NCBI GenBank assembly: GCA_007922305.1
Contig: ML677364.1
Span: 18,934,538 to 18,998,537 of the forward strand
Origin: Dermatemys mawii
Taxonomy: Eukaryota; Chordata; Testudines; Dermatemydidae
Length of the DNA stretch: 64,000 nt
Reading direction: 5' to 3'
Shown piece by piece: positions 36,200 to 48,194 of the stretch (its first letter is position 1; each line of letters opens with the position of its first letter). The notes beneath the pieces were generated by a model that was not told the DNA's origin, made no database searches, and saw only the letters and a list, made by a program, of their open reading frames with translations. A program made the position numbers and the translations under genes.

Positions 36200-36540
36200 T
36201 GTCCTTCACCTGGGAACAAATCATATGGATAGCTTCTCACTGGAACATATCAAGGGAGACTATGCCAGGCTGGGGAAGATGCTTAAGGAAATCGAGGCTC
36301 AGGTGATCTTCAGTGGGATTCTGCCTATTCCTAGAGAAGGGCAATAAACGTGTGACAAGATTATGCTGATCAATAGATGGCTCAGGCAGTGGTGCTATTA
36401 GAAGGGCTTTGGGATGTATGGCATTCATGGACAGAGGACTGCTCTCTAGGGATGGACTTCAGCTAAGTAGGGAGGGAAATAAACTTCTAGCATGGAGGCT
36501 GGCACAACTGATTGAGAGCTTTAAACTAGAAATTTGTGGG
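36200..36540 (+). pseudogene. CR1 ORF1 esterase (SGNH-type) remnant
   Basis: It reads VLHLGTNHMDSFSLEHIK, then LGKMLKEIEAQVIFSGILP, and later SRDGLQLSREGNKLLAWRL. The GTN block and the C-terminal D-G-L-x-L-S block correspond to the Asn and Asp/His blocks of the esterase carried by CR1 ORF1 proteins (established knowledge). The usual GTND is GTNH, and the catalytic-histidine position reads Gln. In-frame stops lie near 36346. Confidence 0.75.
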
Positions 36541-36739
36541 AGATGGTTGGGAGATGTCCAGATAATCTCCACACCAGATTTTAACATTGAGAGGGAAGAA
36601 AAAAAGTAAGAAAGGATACAGCTGTGAGTAGGAGAATGGACATGAAGGGGAAGGGTAATGTAGATACCAGTCTAATAGGTGATATTGGAAGTAGAATGTC
36701 CATGTCTAATAGGGTAAAGAATGTGAGCAAGGCCAAACA

Positions 36740-37475
36740 GCAAAAATTAAGATGTTTGTACACCAGTGCGAGGAGTCTAGGTAACAAAATGAAGGAACTG
36801 GAGCTACTGGTGCAGGAAGTGAAACCATATATTATAGGGATAACAGAAACATGGTGGAATAGTAGTCATGACTGGAGCACAGGTATTGAAGGGTATGTGC
36901 TCTTTAGGAAAGACAGAAATAAAGGTAAAGATGGTGGAGTAGCATTGTATATCAATGATGAGATAGACTGTAAAGAAATAAGAAGCGATGGAATGGATAA
37001 GAGAGTCTGTCTGGGCAAAAATCACATTGGGGAAGAAAGGTACTAGAGCTTCCCCTGGGATAGTGCTTGGGGTGTGCTATAGACCATTGAAATCTGATTT
37101 GGATATGGATAGAGACCTCTCTAATGTTTTTAATGAAATAAATACTAAAGGAAATTGTGTGATCATGGGATACTTCAACTTCCCAGATATAGACTGGAGG
37201 ACAAGTGCTAGTAATAATAATAGGGCTCAGATTTTCTTAGATGTGGTAGCTGACGGATTCTTTCACCAAGTACTTGCTGAACCAACAAGAGGGGATGCCA
37301 TTTTAGATTTGATTTTGTTGACTAGTCAGAACCTCATAGAAGAAATGGTTGTAGGGGACAACCTTGGTTCAAGAGATCATGAGCTAATTCAGGTCAAAAT
37401 GAATGGAAGGATAAACAAAAATAAATCTGCGACTAAGGTTTTTGATTTCAAAAGGGCTAACTTTAAAAAATGAAG
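36740..37475 (+). pseudogene. CR1 ORF2 endonuclease remnant
   Basis: Before a frameshift near 37035-37045 it reads LRCLYTSARSLGNKMKELEL, GITETWWNSSHDW and GGVALYINDEI. Afterwards come SPGIVLGVCYRP, GYFNFPDIDWRTS, AEPTRGDAILDLIL and SRDHELI. These are the ordered blocks of the apurinic-type endonuclease of LINE ORF2 (N-x-S, ET, Y-R-P, D-F-N, S-D-H), with Tyr in place of the Asp in GDFN. One frameshift splits it. Confidence 0.87.
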
Positions 37476-38639
37476 GAAATTAATTAGGGAAGTGATTGGA
37501 TTGAAGAACTTGTGGATCTAAAGGCTGAGGAGGCCTGGAATTACTTCAAGTCAAAACTGCAGAAACTATCAAAAGCCTGCATCCCAAGAAAGGGGAAAAA
37601 ATTCATAGACAGGAATTGTAGACCAAGCTGGATGAGCAAGCATCTCAGAGAGATGATTAAGAAAAAGCATACAAGGTGTGGAAGATGGGAGAGATCAGTA
37701 AGGAAAGCTACCTTATTGAGGTTAGAACATGTAGGGATAAAGTGAGAGGCTAAAAGCTATGTCGAGTTGGACTTTGCAAAGGGAATTTTAAAAAATGGTA
37801 AAAGGTTCTATATCCATATAAATAGGAAGAAAACAAAAAGAAAAAGTGGTACCGCTAAACACTGAGGATGGAGTGGAGATTAAGAATAATGTAGGCATGG
37901 CCCAATATCTAAACAAATACTTTGCCTCAGTCTTTAATGATGAGCTTACAGATAATGGTAGGATGACAAATAGGAATGAAGATATGGAGGTAGATATTAC
38001 CACATCCGAGGAAGAAGCCAGTACCAATGTGGACACAAGAACAAATGGATATAAATTGGCCATCAGGAAGTTTAAATTTGAAATTAGACAGTTTCTAACC
38101 ATCAAAGGAGTTAAGTTCTGGAACAGCTTTCTAATGGGAGCAGTGGGGGCAAAAGACCTATCTGGCTTCAAGATTAAGTTTGATAAGTTTATGGAGGAGA
38201 TGGTATGATGAGATAACATGATTTTGGCAATTAATTGATCTTTGAGTATTAATGGTAAATATGCCCAGTGGCCTGTGATGGGATGTTAGATGGGGTGGGT
38301 TCTGAGTTACTACATAGAATTCTTCCCTGGGTGTTTGATTGGTGAGTCTTTAGTGCTCAGTGTTATGCTGATAGCCTTATATGGGGTCAGGAAGGAATTT
38401 TCCTCCAGGGCAGACTGGCAGAGTCCTCTGCAGTGTGGGGCACAGGTCACTTGCTGGAGGATTCTCTGTACCTTGAAGTCTGAAAACCATGAGTTGAGGA
38501 CTTCAGTAGCTCAGACATACGTTAGAGGTTTATTACAGGAATGGTTGGGTGAGATTCTGTGGCCTGCATTGTCCAGGAGGTCAGATTAGATGATCTTAAT
38601 GGTCCCTTCTGACCTTAAAGTCTATGAGTCTACGTGACC

Positions 38640-39285
38640 AATATATCCAACCTGCAGCAATAAGAAGTTTGAAAGCATCTGTTCAGAATCATTTTCAAAT
38701 TAGCATGAGTACTGCATTTGAGTCAGCAGGCTATACAATTTGTTTTAATATTTCAGTCAAATACAGAAGGAAGAATGATGTAGGGTCATAAGGCCTAGAA
38801 ATGAAAGTAGCTATTGTGTTGAAACTGATCTTTTGTTTTTAGATTATCAGGGGAAATAGAAAAGGAAATAAGGTAATTAGTCTTGAGAAAAAAATCAATG
38901 AGTGAAATCCTGGCCTCACCGAAGTCAATTGCAAAGTTCACCTTAAATTCAATGGAGCCAAAATTTCATCCAATATAGTTATGTATCCATTATTTATGTT
39001 TGCTGTAACACTGTAAACTCTTTGCTATAACAGTGACACATACTCAAATATATCTTTTTTTAAAGTTGTGAATTTTAAAAATAAGATCTTGCATCTGGTG
39101 TCTTCTTACTGTCTTTCTTGACCAGAGTTTAGTTTAATATTTTGATTGTTTAAATAGTCATAGGCAAGTAGTAGAAGTGTTGATCCTGATCCTGTGAGGT
39201 CCTGAAGCTGCTGGGATTTGAAGGCACTCAGGGCTAGATCCACAAAGTGATTTAGGTATTGCTGTTAGTGACTGGGATGTGGGTG
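38640..39285. other. Unassigned AT-rich intron
   Basis: No feature recognised. Confidence 0.5.
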
Positions 39286-39289
39286 GCCG

Positions 39290-39737
39290 TGCCTAGCTAT
39301 TTGAGCAAGAATTTTGCTTAGTGGTTAGAGCCAGAGTCAGTAGTGAGGAATCAGAGCCAAGGGTCAGAGGCCAGTGCTGTACCAAAAATCAGAAATCAGC
39401 ACCAAGAGATCAGAGCTGGAAACAGAGGCCACGTGCCAGAGCTGAGGATCAGAGTCAGGAATTGGAGCCAAAGGTCAGGATCAGGTTACCCGGAGCCAGT
39501 TAAGTCTGGGGCTAAAGCTGGAACAAGCAGATAAGAAGCTATCACAGCCATGGGCAAATGGTTTGAGCTGCTGCTGCTGGGCTTAAGAGCCAGTCTACTG
39601 ACTCTTCAACCAGTCAGGCAGCATAGCCAACAAGGCAACCTAATACAGGCCAGGTGTATTTGTTAGAGTGCCCGGAGACTGGCTGCGAAGGCCCTGCTTC
39701 CAGACTAGCTCTGCTGCAGCCCCTGGTTCCTGACAAT
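39290..39737 (+). mobile_element. Probable LTR fragment with GAGCCAGAGTCAG array
   Basis: Bases 39325-39500 repeat variants of AGAGCCAGAGTCAG, AGAGCCAAGGTCAG and GAATCAGAGCC. The segment ends CCTGGTTCCTGACA, a plausible TG...CA LTR terminus. The 5' end was not found. Confidence 0.5.
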
Positions 39738-39739
39738 TG

Positions 39740-40260
39740 CAATGCTTAGTATTGTGTCTAACTAACTTTTGGGTGCCCTGCCACCCACTGGATTTCATAG
39801 CCCTGAGCTAAGCAACCAGCGGAGAGAAAGGTGCTTAATAATGGGATCTTTGGAAGCCAGTAAGCCGAATAGGGAAATGCTGGCCCACCTCACAATGGGA
39901 CTTAAATGCCTAGGTTGAGGCTCGAGGGAGATGCCTTCTTCTATTTGGGATTCTGACCCAAGAAACCTCTTCTGGAGTCAGGCACCTATGCCAGGTCAGC
40001 CAATCCTCATACAAAGACAAAGAGGAAGAGGAAACCCTGCTATAATCTATAGTCCAGTGGCTAGAGTATTCACCTGGGACATGAAATGTTTTCAAATCGC
40101 TGCTCTGCCTGGTTTGGAGTAGGGACTTGAACCCATGTCTCCAGCCTCCCAGAAGGGTGCCCTAGCCACCAGTCAATATCAGGATGGGTTTCTGTCTATT
40201 ACTCTTGTTAAAACTGTTCCACCTGATATAAATATATAAAGTGCCAGTTTGGTGCTTAAG
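39740..40260 (+). repeat. Dispersed repeat with a tRNA-like segment
   Basis: It contains CAGTGGCTAGAGTATTCACC, then TGGGACATGAAATG and TTTTCAAATC, reminiscent of a tRNA-derived A-box region, set in a longer repeat with CTAACTAACTTTTGGGTGCC. It is no functional tRNA, since no cloverleaf closes. Family unknown. Confidence 0.4.
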
Positions 40261-40284
40261 TTCCTTTTTTAACTCTAGTCTAGG

Positions 40285-41945
40285 GTCTTGTCTCCACTAC
40301 ACAGTTTTGTCCAAAAAAAAAGGCTTTGGTCAACAAAAGAGTGGAGGTCTGCACACTGCAATGCTCCTTCTACTGGTTTAACTCTCCTGCAATGCCGACA
40401 TAATAAAGCCACCTTGACGAGAATCATAGAGCTTTTTGTGACAAACTTAGAGTGACGCAGCATCAGTGTAGATACTATGCTTGCTTATGTCACTGCAAGT
40501 GGCTTCCAGGAGATGTCCCACAATGCCCTCATGATTGCTCTGCTAAGAAATGGAATGTATTGCTGTTTAACAAAAATTTAGTCTTGGAAATTGTAGCAGG
40601 GTGCTGGTATAAAAGGCACCTAATTAGCCCCTGTTCAACCAGCCCCAATCAGGGGAAATAGATTGGGGCTGGGGAAAGCTTGATGCTTGACCTAAGAATT
40701 GGCTGCACCTGCTGGCCTGAAGACTATAAAGGCTGGGTGGAGGCCAGAAGACAGGGGAGGAATGGTCAGGGGAAGGTCAGTCTCCTGACTGGGGCCTGAC
40801 TCTGTTGGTAGAAGGGGACAATTCAGCTGGTAAGCTCTGTATATAGCTGGAAACTGGCAGTGGGACAAGACTGTAAATAAAGACACAGGTGCTGCACATC
40901 TAAAGCCTCTCTGAGCTTCATTGGGATGGCCGGGGGGCCCCAGGAAGTGGGCAGCAGGAAGACCCTGTTACAGAAATCCAATGATTCTTTATTTATTTAT
41001 TTGTGTCCTACATATGGTAGTTGCTGCATAAATTCGTACACAGTGGCAATCAGCACATTTGCAGCTATAACTAACATTCAGGCAGCGGTCATTACAAGGA
41101 TCATTCAAGGTGCTAAGTAAATAATGCCTGGCTGAATACATTGCAGAAAGACACATTACTGGGGCTCACTGTCAGAATGCTGGTCCAAAGCCTCCCTGAT
41201 TCAAATAGCCCCCTTCCTTCCCCCTCCCCCTCATTGAGCCCTTCTAATAGCTTTGGAATCTGGCTTCTCAAAATCAGCTGGCAGGTGAGTCCCCTCAATG
41301 CTCCATCCCCGGAGAAACTGTCTCCCCTTAGCTTCACAAATGTTATGCAGTGTACAGCAGGCTGTTATGACCATGGGAATATTTTTCTCTTTGAAGTCTA
41401 AGCTGCCAAAAAGACACCACCAGAAACCCTTTAATCTGTCAAATGCTTATTCAGTTGTTATTCTGAAGCTGCTGAGCCTGTTGTTGAAGTCACCACAGAT
41501 TCTTTGTCAGAGCTGCAAATCATGAAATATGGCAGGATCAGCAACATTGTGTTCATAACACTCAGCACAAGACTGGTGAAGAATCCATTCTTTCGGGAAG
41601 AGATGGCAGGTGTACATTTTCAGGGACAATTGAAAAATGGTGCAAAATGCAGTCAGAAGCCCTTGTAATGATGGGATGGAGAAAACTGAATACTGGCACA
41701 GTGATCTCGCCCCCATGATGCACTGTGATCCATTCCGAGAACTCTTACCAGCAGAAGGTGGCAATTTCCACAGTGGAATAGCTACTCATGGTGCTCTGCT
41801 CTCTGTCGGTGCTAGAGCACCAATGTGGACTTGCTCTGACTACACAGGGAGCATTGTGTGAACATGCACAAGTGATGTAATTTCAGCAGTTTATGATCAT
41901 CAACGTAATTTAAATCAATTTAACTCTGTAGTGTAGATGTGGCCT
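40285..41945 (-). mobile_element. Harbinger-like DNA transposon, possibly composite, with a nested LTR
   Basis: The left end CTTGTCTCCACTACACAGTT and right end (reversed) CCACATCTACACTACAGAGT share the TCTACACTACA core. The right third is inverse-homologous to 4602-4945. Short frames such as 41507-41764 on the minus strand (CHLFPKEWILHQSCAECYEH) may be transposase debris, but I could not identify catalytic residues. The two ends may come from two related elements. Confidence 0.5.
40592..40972 (+). mobile_element. Solo LTR (381 bases), exact 5-base target duplication
   Basis: It begins TGTAGCAGGG and ends CTGTTACA, with GAAAT on both sides (40587-40591 and 40973-40977). TATAAAAGG near 40609 and AATAAA at 40876-40881 give the promoter and polyadenylation layout of an LTR on the + strand. 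The TGTAGC start matches the LTR at 59014, which suggests related Gypsy-type families. Confidence 0.92.
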
Positions 41946-41949
41946 AGCT

Positions 41950-42970
41950 CTTAACACTTGCAAGATGCACTTAGCACCTCACAAGTTTTAGCCCTAAATC
42001 TCAAAAATTTCATTCCAAAGGTGCATAGATGTTCCTTTTATAACAGAATGTGCAAAGGTGAAAGTTGAAGAGACACATATTTCAGTTTGACCTCAAGGGT
42101 GAATTTGTCTTAGCTCAATGTATTTAAATATACTTTTGTTTTATTTTTAAAATCTTGAATAAGAGAAAATTGCATGAGTCTGAAGTGCCCTCTATAAATA
42201 TGTATTTTGAATTACACAGTGACAGAGCAGTCTGGACTGTTTCCACATTTCTTATAAACATTAAGTACTGTTTTTATTGAAAATTTTGGAGGTCAGTTTT
42301 GATGTTTTATGTTATCAAATGATAGGCACAATACAATGCATTTATGATTATGATATTTAAAATATAATTGAGTTTGTGGTGCTACCTATGAAAGTTCTTA
42401 TATTGTCCCCATCAGTGTAGGACTGAGTAGTTTGCAAACATTAGCAAATGTATCTATACAACAATCCCTTGGAGGTAGGTAAGTATTGAATAAACAAGTC
42501 AAGTTGCATCAACTCATGTAGTTGTTTTTACTCCCCTAATTTATAATATAGGGATATTTCAGGTAATATCAAAGAGATATTCTAAGAAGTAGAACCATGA
42601 AAAATCCTTCTTTCTTCAAAGGTACATATCCTAATTCTTCAGCTCCTGCTCCCAACTCATAAGTGGTAAGAACTCCCATACCTCTAGAATAATATGATAG
42701 CAGCTAACTTCCCCAAACTGTGGGTGGTATATTTCTCCCTTGTCTAGGAGATGTAGCACATTTAACCATCATTCTTTTTTCACTCAAGTCAGATAAGAAG
42801 CTCCCACTGACTGTTGCTGCTTCAGTCATTTGAAGTCACTTGATGGGCCCCTTCACCAGTGGTTGCTTAGAATATGTGTTAACTGCTTATGCTAAACTAT
42901 TTGTTTGATCTTGTATTTAGATCTGTGACATTCTTAGTACTTTTCCCAGACATAAACAAGAGTTCTGCTT
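41950..42970. other. Unassigned AT-rich intron
   Basis: No feature recognised. Confidence 0.5.
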
Positions 42971-42974
42971 GGTA

Positions 42975-43175
42975 GAAAAGCAGCTCTCTCTCTCACCAGC
43001 AGAAGTTGGTTCAATAAAAGATATTACCTCATCCACTTGTCTCTGTAATATCCTGGGTCTGGCATGGCTACAATAACCCAGAGTTAAGAAAAGCAGCCGT
43101 GTTAGTCTGTATCCGTAAAGAAAATGAGGAAAACTTGTAGCACCTTAGAGACTAACCAGAGTGACTCTGCTGCAG
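42975..43175. repeat. Two Penelope-type 3' ends in opposite orientation
   Basis: Bases 42980-43065 (CAGCAGAAGTTGGTTCAATA, then AAAGATATTACCTCATCC and ACTTGTCTCTGTAATATCC) run forward. Bases 43085-43165 (AGCAGCCGTGTTAGTCTGTA, then CACCTTAGAGACTAACC) run in reverse and match the 3' end at 16220-16320. Confidence 0.7.
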
Positions 43176-43179
43176 GCTT

Positions 43180-44130
43180 GATTAACACTGTGGTGCTGAA
43201 ATATTTGCAAAGGCTCATTCTCTGTGACTGTATGCCAAAATACACTCCAAGCACCAGATCTCTTGCCAGACAATCCATCAGCTATGGGTAAGAAACACTG
43301 AAGCTGGGAAGACACTGCCATGACATTATTGTAAACATCGGAAAGACAACATCCTGCTTCAGGAGAGCCAACACCCTTGTGTAACCATCCTCTCTCAAGA
43401 TACCAGCATACCAAAGTGAAGAACTAGTGTTGAGTGCCCAGGCATTTCCTCTCTTGCTATTCAGAGAAGGCTTTTCTTCTGTTGCTATAGCCACCCTTTC
43501 TCTTTCACATGCCCAATGGTAGGCATCTTTGCCTGGTTGCTATGTCAACCATCCTCCCTTTGCACGCAGAATGCCTAACAGCGGTTGATATGGCAACCTC
43601 CCTCAGAACATTTATACATGCTGAGTATGTGACAAACACTTTGGAAAAGGCATTTTTGGTTGCTCAGCATGGTGGCATACCGCAGGGCAGCAGCTTGAGG
43701 CAGAGCACGTTCACACAACCATACAGTGAGGAGAAGCGCAGACATTCAGCATGAGCTGTGAGCAAATCCTGAGGTGAGGGAGCCAAAGTAACACTGCTGC
43801 CTCCCACTCCCACACCCGACTGTATAAGCACATCAAGGATAAGGACCAGCTCTGACAATTACTACAGAAAACTGCTGAAGATAAGAAACCATGATGCACA
43901 AGACGATAACCAACATTCAAGTGGGTGCCTGAAATGTATGATGGCCATGGCAAGCATCTCTCCTCCCACACATTCAGCTGCATATGGAAAAGAGGCTTGA
44001 CATGTTCTGGAAATTTTCTCTGTCTCTAGAATCAACTTGCTTCTCAGAGACTGCATATTTATACTCCAACCCCCATGTGCAGCAGTGGAGCTAGCTGTTT
44101 TTTGTTTTTTTTTGACTGACACTATTTTCA
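43180..44130. repeat. Unassigned, possibly transposon-derived sequence
   Basis: Moderately GC-rich for this intron, with overlapping frames on the minus strand (43145-44134). No domain I can name. It includes short near-repeats of GTTGCTATAGCCACC, GTTGCTATGTCAACC and GTTGATATGGCAACC at 43480-43600. Confidence 0.35.
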
Positions 44131-44436
44131 ACAAAAAATGCAGATTCCAGTCAACTGAAATATTTCATGAATTCATGTCAAATTGACCAGATTGGTTTGG
44201 CAGGGGAAGGGGAGTGGAATGCAGAGTGAAAACACTCTGAAAGTATCCAAATGTTTTCTTTCAATATTTTCAAAATGAAAATGTTTTATATTTTGGTGTG
44301 AAGAAACTTTTCATCTTGAAATGTGCTTCACTTTTATTATTTTAAAAAAATAAAAATCTAATCCTTGAAAAATGAAATGAAATGTTTTGTTTGATGTCAA
44401 ACAATTTTTTCCACAATTTTTTGGTTCACTGAAAAA

Positions 44437-44535
44437 GTGTGTGTGTGTATATGTGTGTGTGTGCGTGTGTGTATATATATATATATATAATATGTGTGTG
44501 ATATGTATATATGTGTTTGTGTATATATATTTTTC
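44437..44535 (+). repeat. (GT)n(TA)n microsatellite
   Basis: Alternating GT and TA runs, about 95 bases in all. Confidence 0.93.
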
Positions 44536-44539
44536 AGGT

Positions 44540-45250
44540 TTATTTGAAATGATTTTTCTTCAGTATTTTGCTATGGCCAGTGAACCAAAATATCAGTTAT
44601 TCACACAACTCTAATCAAAAAAAGATGAAAAGAAAATCATGTAAATCTTTTTACAGTGTCAAAAATATTCTGCTTCTAAAGGGCCATAAAATCAGCTTTT
44701 TCCCCAAGGTATTTGGTGCACCTGTGTCCCAGAAGCCTCAGTGCAGCCAGAACTCAGGGGGATCCATAAAATCCAGGCATATGTTCTACTGATGCTTTCA
44801 GCTTCATCACACAGGTGCCCAATAACTCCACAGGGGCCCGATTCTGCTTCATTAGGAATCCCCCGGTGCTCCTGCCTGGTACTATGAGCTCCGCATGGCT
44901 GGTGGGTAAGCAGATTCTGGTCCCAAATGTTACAAGGAGTGCCAAACAACAGACACTGCTTTACAGTCAGGGAAGAGGGTGTCTCACTGCATAATCACAC
45001 AGTGATTATGTGTTTCAAGTAAGAACTTGATGTTTACAGGACTCGGGTATTTCAGTTTATCTGAGAACTGCTTGATAGAGGACAATGTTTCAATTATCAG
45101 TGTTTAAGGCTAGTGCTTTTCATAATGCCAAAGATCAACATGCAGTGCCTGGAAGCTTGCTCCACATCCGAGTATCGAGAAGCAAGAAATGCATAAGAGG
45201 GTGAGTCTGTGTAGGAAGACCTTTTCACACCTTACCTAGACAGCACTTTA
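44540..45250. other. Unassigned intron
   Basis: Mirrored short frames at 44692-44949 on the minus strand lack any domain. Confidence 0.45.
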
Positions 45251-45254
45251 AGAC

Positions 45255-45345
45255 TAAATTTTTGAAAGTGCCTAAGTGACTTGAGAACCTAAGTCTCATT
45301 AGCCTTCAATGGGGCTTAGGTACTTTGAAAATCTTACCCTTTGAT
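45255..45345. repeat. Palindromic MITE-type repeat
   Basis: AAGTGCCTAAGTGACTTGAG and the inverse-related GGGGCTTAGGTACTTTGAAA surround a centre near ATTAGCCTTCAATGG. Similar sequence is frequent in turtle genomes. Confidence 0.55.
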
Positions 45346-46790
45346 ATTAATCAAGATGCTTTAGCAGTGAATTTCTCTTGGTAACAGAGCAATATTTTAA
45401 CCAGCGAGGACAATTTTCTTACTGGAGGAATGTGTGACACGCTTCCATCCTGTCGTTATTTCTCTGGTAGTAATCCTATAGTTTCAGTGTACATTAAATT
45501 AGGACTTTTCTTGTAAGGATAGGGCCGAACAACCCTAACACTGCTAGATAACTTGTGTTGACTCATTAAGGTACGTGTGGCTTTTTAACTCCACCAGGAT
45601 ATTGTGGAATGGAGTGGATAGAGACTCTTTAGGAGGCAGAAGAAACCTATAAGAGAGAGGCAGAGGGTCTATAAGAGAGAGGTCCCAACTGGGAAGCATC
45701 ATAAACAGAAAAGCTTGGGGAGAATGCTAAGTAGGAGGTTTATGTTGCATTAGTATTGTTAAAATTACCCTAAAGCCAAATCCCAGAGCACATTTGGACT
45801 ATTGGCGGAGTGTATGTACAGTATTAACAGAAGGCATGAATGAACACCCTTGCTCACAAAGTGTTCATGCCATTTGTTCCCTGGAAGGCCTTTTGCCTTT
45901 AGGGGAAGGCTCCATCTCATGGCATAACCTCCAAGGGCTAGTTCATGCTCATAGTACTAAAAGGAGTGAAATTCCAACTTTCATTCTCACAATTCTTATA
46001 TTAATAAATAATTAGATATAATATTTGAGAACTGATGATGTGTCAATATTGTACAGAAAATGGTACCTTTCTCAGGGAGCTTACACTGTCATGAGACCAA
46101 AGCCAAAATACATTAAAAAATTAGCAAACTGCTGTGACTGTCTCTGAATATTGTATTGTCTTTGCCTACTTAAGTTATGGTTCTTCATGTTGAAACTACA
46201 GCTGTTGATTAACCGCAGTTAACTCACGCGATTAACTCAAAAAAAATTAAACCCTTTCCCAAAAATGGACATACAGGCTGCCACCAGCCCCAACAGTTTT
46301 ACTTAGACTCATTGATGATAATTCCTACCGAACCTTAGAGAAACAAGTCTGCGGGTTTTTGTATTACCAGCTTGCTAAACCACATGCTCATGGACATATT
46401 TTGTGGCTTGCACACTTCTAATTCACTATTTAAATATCTGTTTGGAAATTACATTAACTTCTCAGTGCTATGTGAATATTTTTGCTGTTTAAAGCACTTG
46501 TATGTTACTGAACATCAGTATTTTAACAGGCAATGTTTGTGTTTTTATTGTACGTATAGCAACAATATTATAAGGTCTGGACACAATTTAGTTTTCATAC
46601 AAAGAATTATGAAAATAAAGGATCCTAAAATGGAAATGCCCTGTCAGATTTTTAAATAGATGGAAAAGAAGATATTTTGAAGATTTGTTTTCCTTTTGTA
46701 TGAACAGAAAGTCTTAGTATGAAATTCATTTTGACTCTAACTTATTTTGCTAGTATTATAAAATATCCACATGCATTTTTATGTTTTTGC
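45346..46790. other. Unassigned intron
   Basis: No feature recognised. The frames at 45794 and 46372 are Cys/His-containing but show no domain. Confidence 0.45.
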
Positions 46791-46811
46791 ATAATCTAGA
46801 TCACTAGTTTT

Positions 46812-46969
46812 CAACCTTTTTTTCATTTCCAGACATCTAAACAATTTCAAATGTAGGTCGACCCCTAGGGGGTTCATGGACCACAGGTTGAAAATCACTG
46901 TTCTGTGGTAATGACAAGCTTTTGCAGATCCCTTAGACATAGTCTGCACACCCGAGGTTGAAAACCACT
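46812..46969. mobile_element. hAT-type MITE
   Basis: Ends near CACTAGTTTTCAACCTTT and (reversed) CAGTGGTTTTCAACCTCG form terminal inverted repeats. An internal GTTGAAAATCACTG echoes the end. Flanking sequence hints at a degraded 8-base duplication (TCTAGAT and TCCTGGAT). Limits are approximate. Confidence 0.7.
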
Positions 46970-47429
46970 GTCCTGGATTCAGTGCCTGAACCACATAGAT
47001 TATGGTTTATCACAGAGGCTGGGAGCCTCTTCCCAGCACGTTAAGTGTGGTTATTATTGACATGATTAAGTAAAATTTGCAACATCTTAAAATAGAAAAA
47101 GATTTATTAACATGTTGAATAAAGTTAGGCTCCAATAGCCATATTTAGGCTCCTAAATTAGAGATCTGATTTTCAAAAATGCAGAGTACCCAGCACTTTC
47201 AACTGACTCTACACCCAAAGCCATGACAATCAAATATAGACACTAGTATAATCCTTTAGTTAGGGCTCATGTATATTGCAGCCAACCTAACTCCTGGTAG
47301 TAAAATCTTTATACTATGCCAGCATATATTTTCATTCTATAAGTACACATATGCACACCGCATCTTCCCAGTTTTGCTTTCTGTTATCATGTTGTCTTCT
47401 GTTCAAAATATTTTGCATGGGGTAGCAGA

Positions 47430-47520
47430 GACTGGCAGTTTGGTCTTATCTATGTCAGTTTACAATCTGTAAAATGGAGATCGTAACAACATTTACCTAC
47501 TATTTAGTTACTCCCCCCCA
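47430..47520 (+). repeat. MIR-type SINE fragment
   Basis: It reads TCAGTTTACAATCTGTAAAA, then TGGAGATCGTAACAACATTT and ACCTACT, matching the MIR core. Confidence 0.65.
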
Positions 47521-47873
47521 CTCACAAAACACCCTTCAGGTCTCTCATTATGAAGCTATCAGACAATTTATAGTGGTTATTTTGGAGGGTGGGAAGAGAG
47601 AGAGAGAGAAAGGAAAGATGCCAAAAGAAGTTGAATTTGCTAGGGGTTTTGAAATACATATTTAAACTTACTTGAAACTGTTCCTGAATTCTTTAACATT
47701 ATTTAAAGCTTTCATGGTCAAACTGTTTTTTGTAAGGTAATACAACTCAAAATGTAGCTAAAATTGAGAACAGGGAACAATGAGGATGTTAAATTAGTGT
47801 TAGTAAGAATTTATTTTTCATACAAGGTGTCACCAAATATGTAAAGTTTATTTCCTCAGTAATGAATTGTTGA

Positions 47874-48194
<321 letters not shown>

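Larger units (their letters stand above)
36176..38635 (+). mobile_element. CR1-like LINE, copy B, 5'-truncated and RT-deleted
   Basis: It starts inside the ORF1 esterase (VLHLGTNHMDS). ORF2 endonuclease follows from 36740, then a linker to about 38010. There the sequence jumps to the C-terminal end (GYKLAIRKFKFEIRQF, WNSFLMGAVGAKDLSGFKI), so the reverse transcriptase core is missing. The 3' untranslated region ends GTCAGATTAGATGATCTTAA, then TGGTCCCTTCTGACCTTAAA and GTCTATGAGTCTA, the typical turtle CR1 terminus. It belongs to the same family as copy A and is better preserved. Confidence 0.9.

Noticed and set aside
40600..40620. TATA box as a promoter for a host gene
   Set aside because: It lies within a solo LTR bounded by an exact target duplication, and no downstream host gene is seen.
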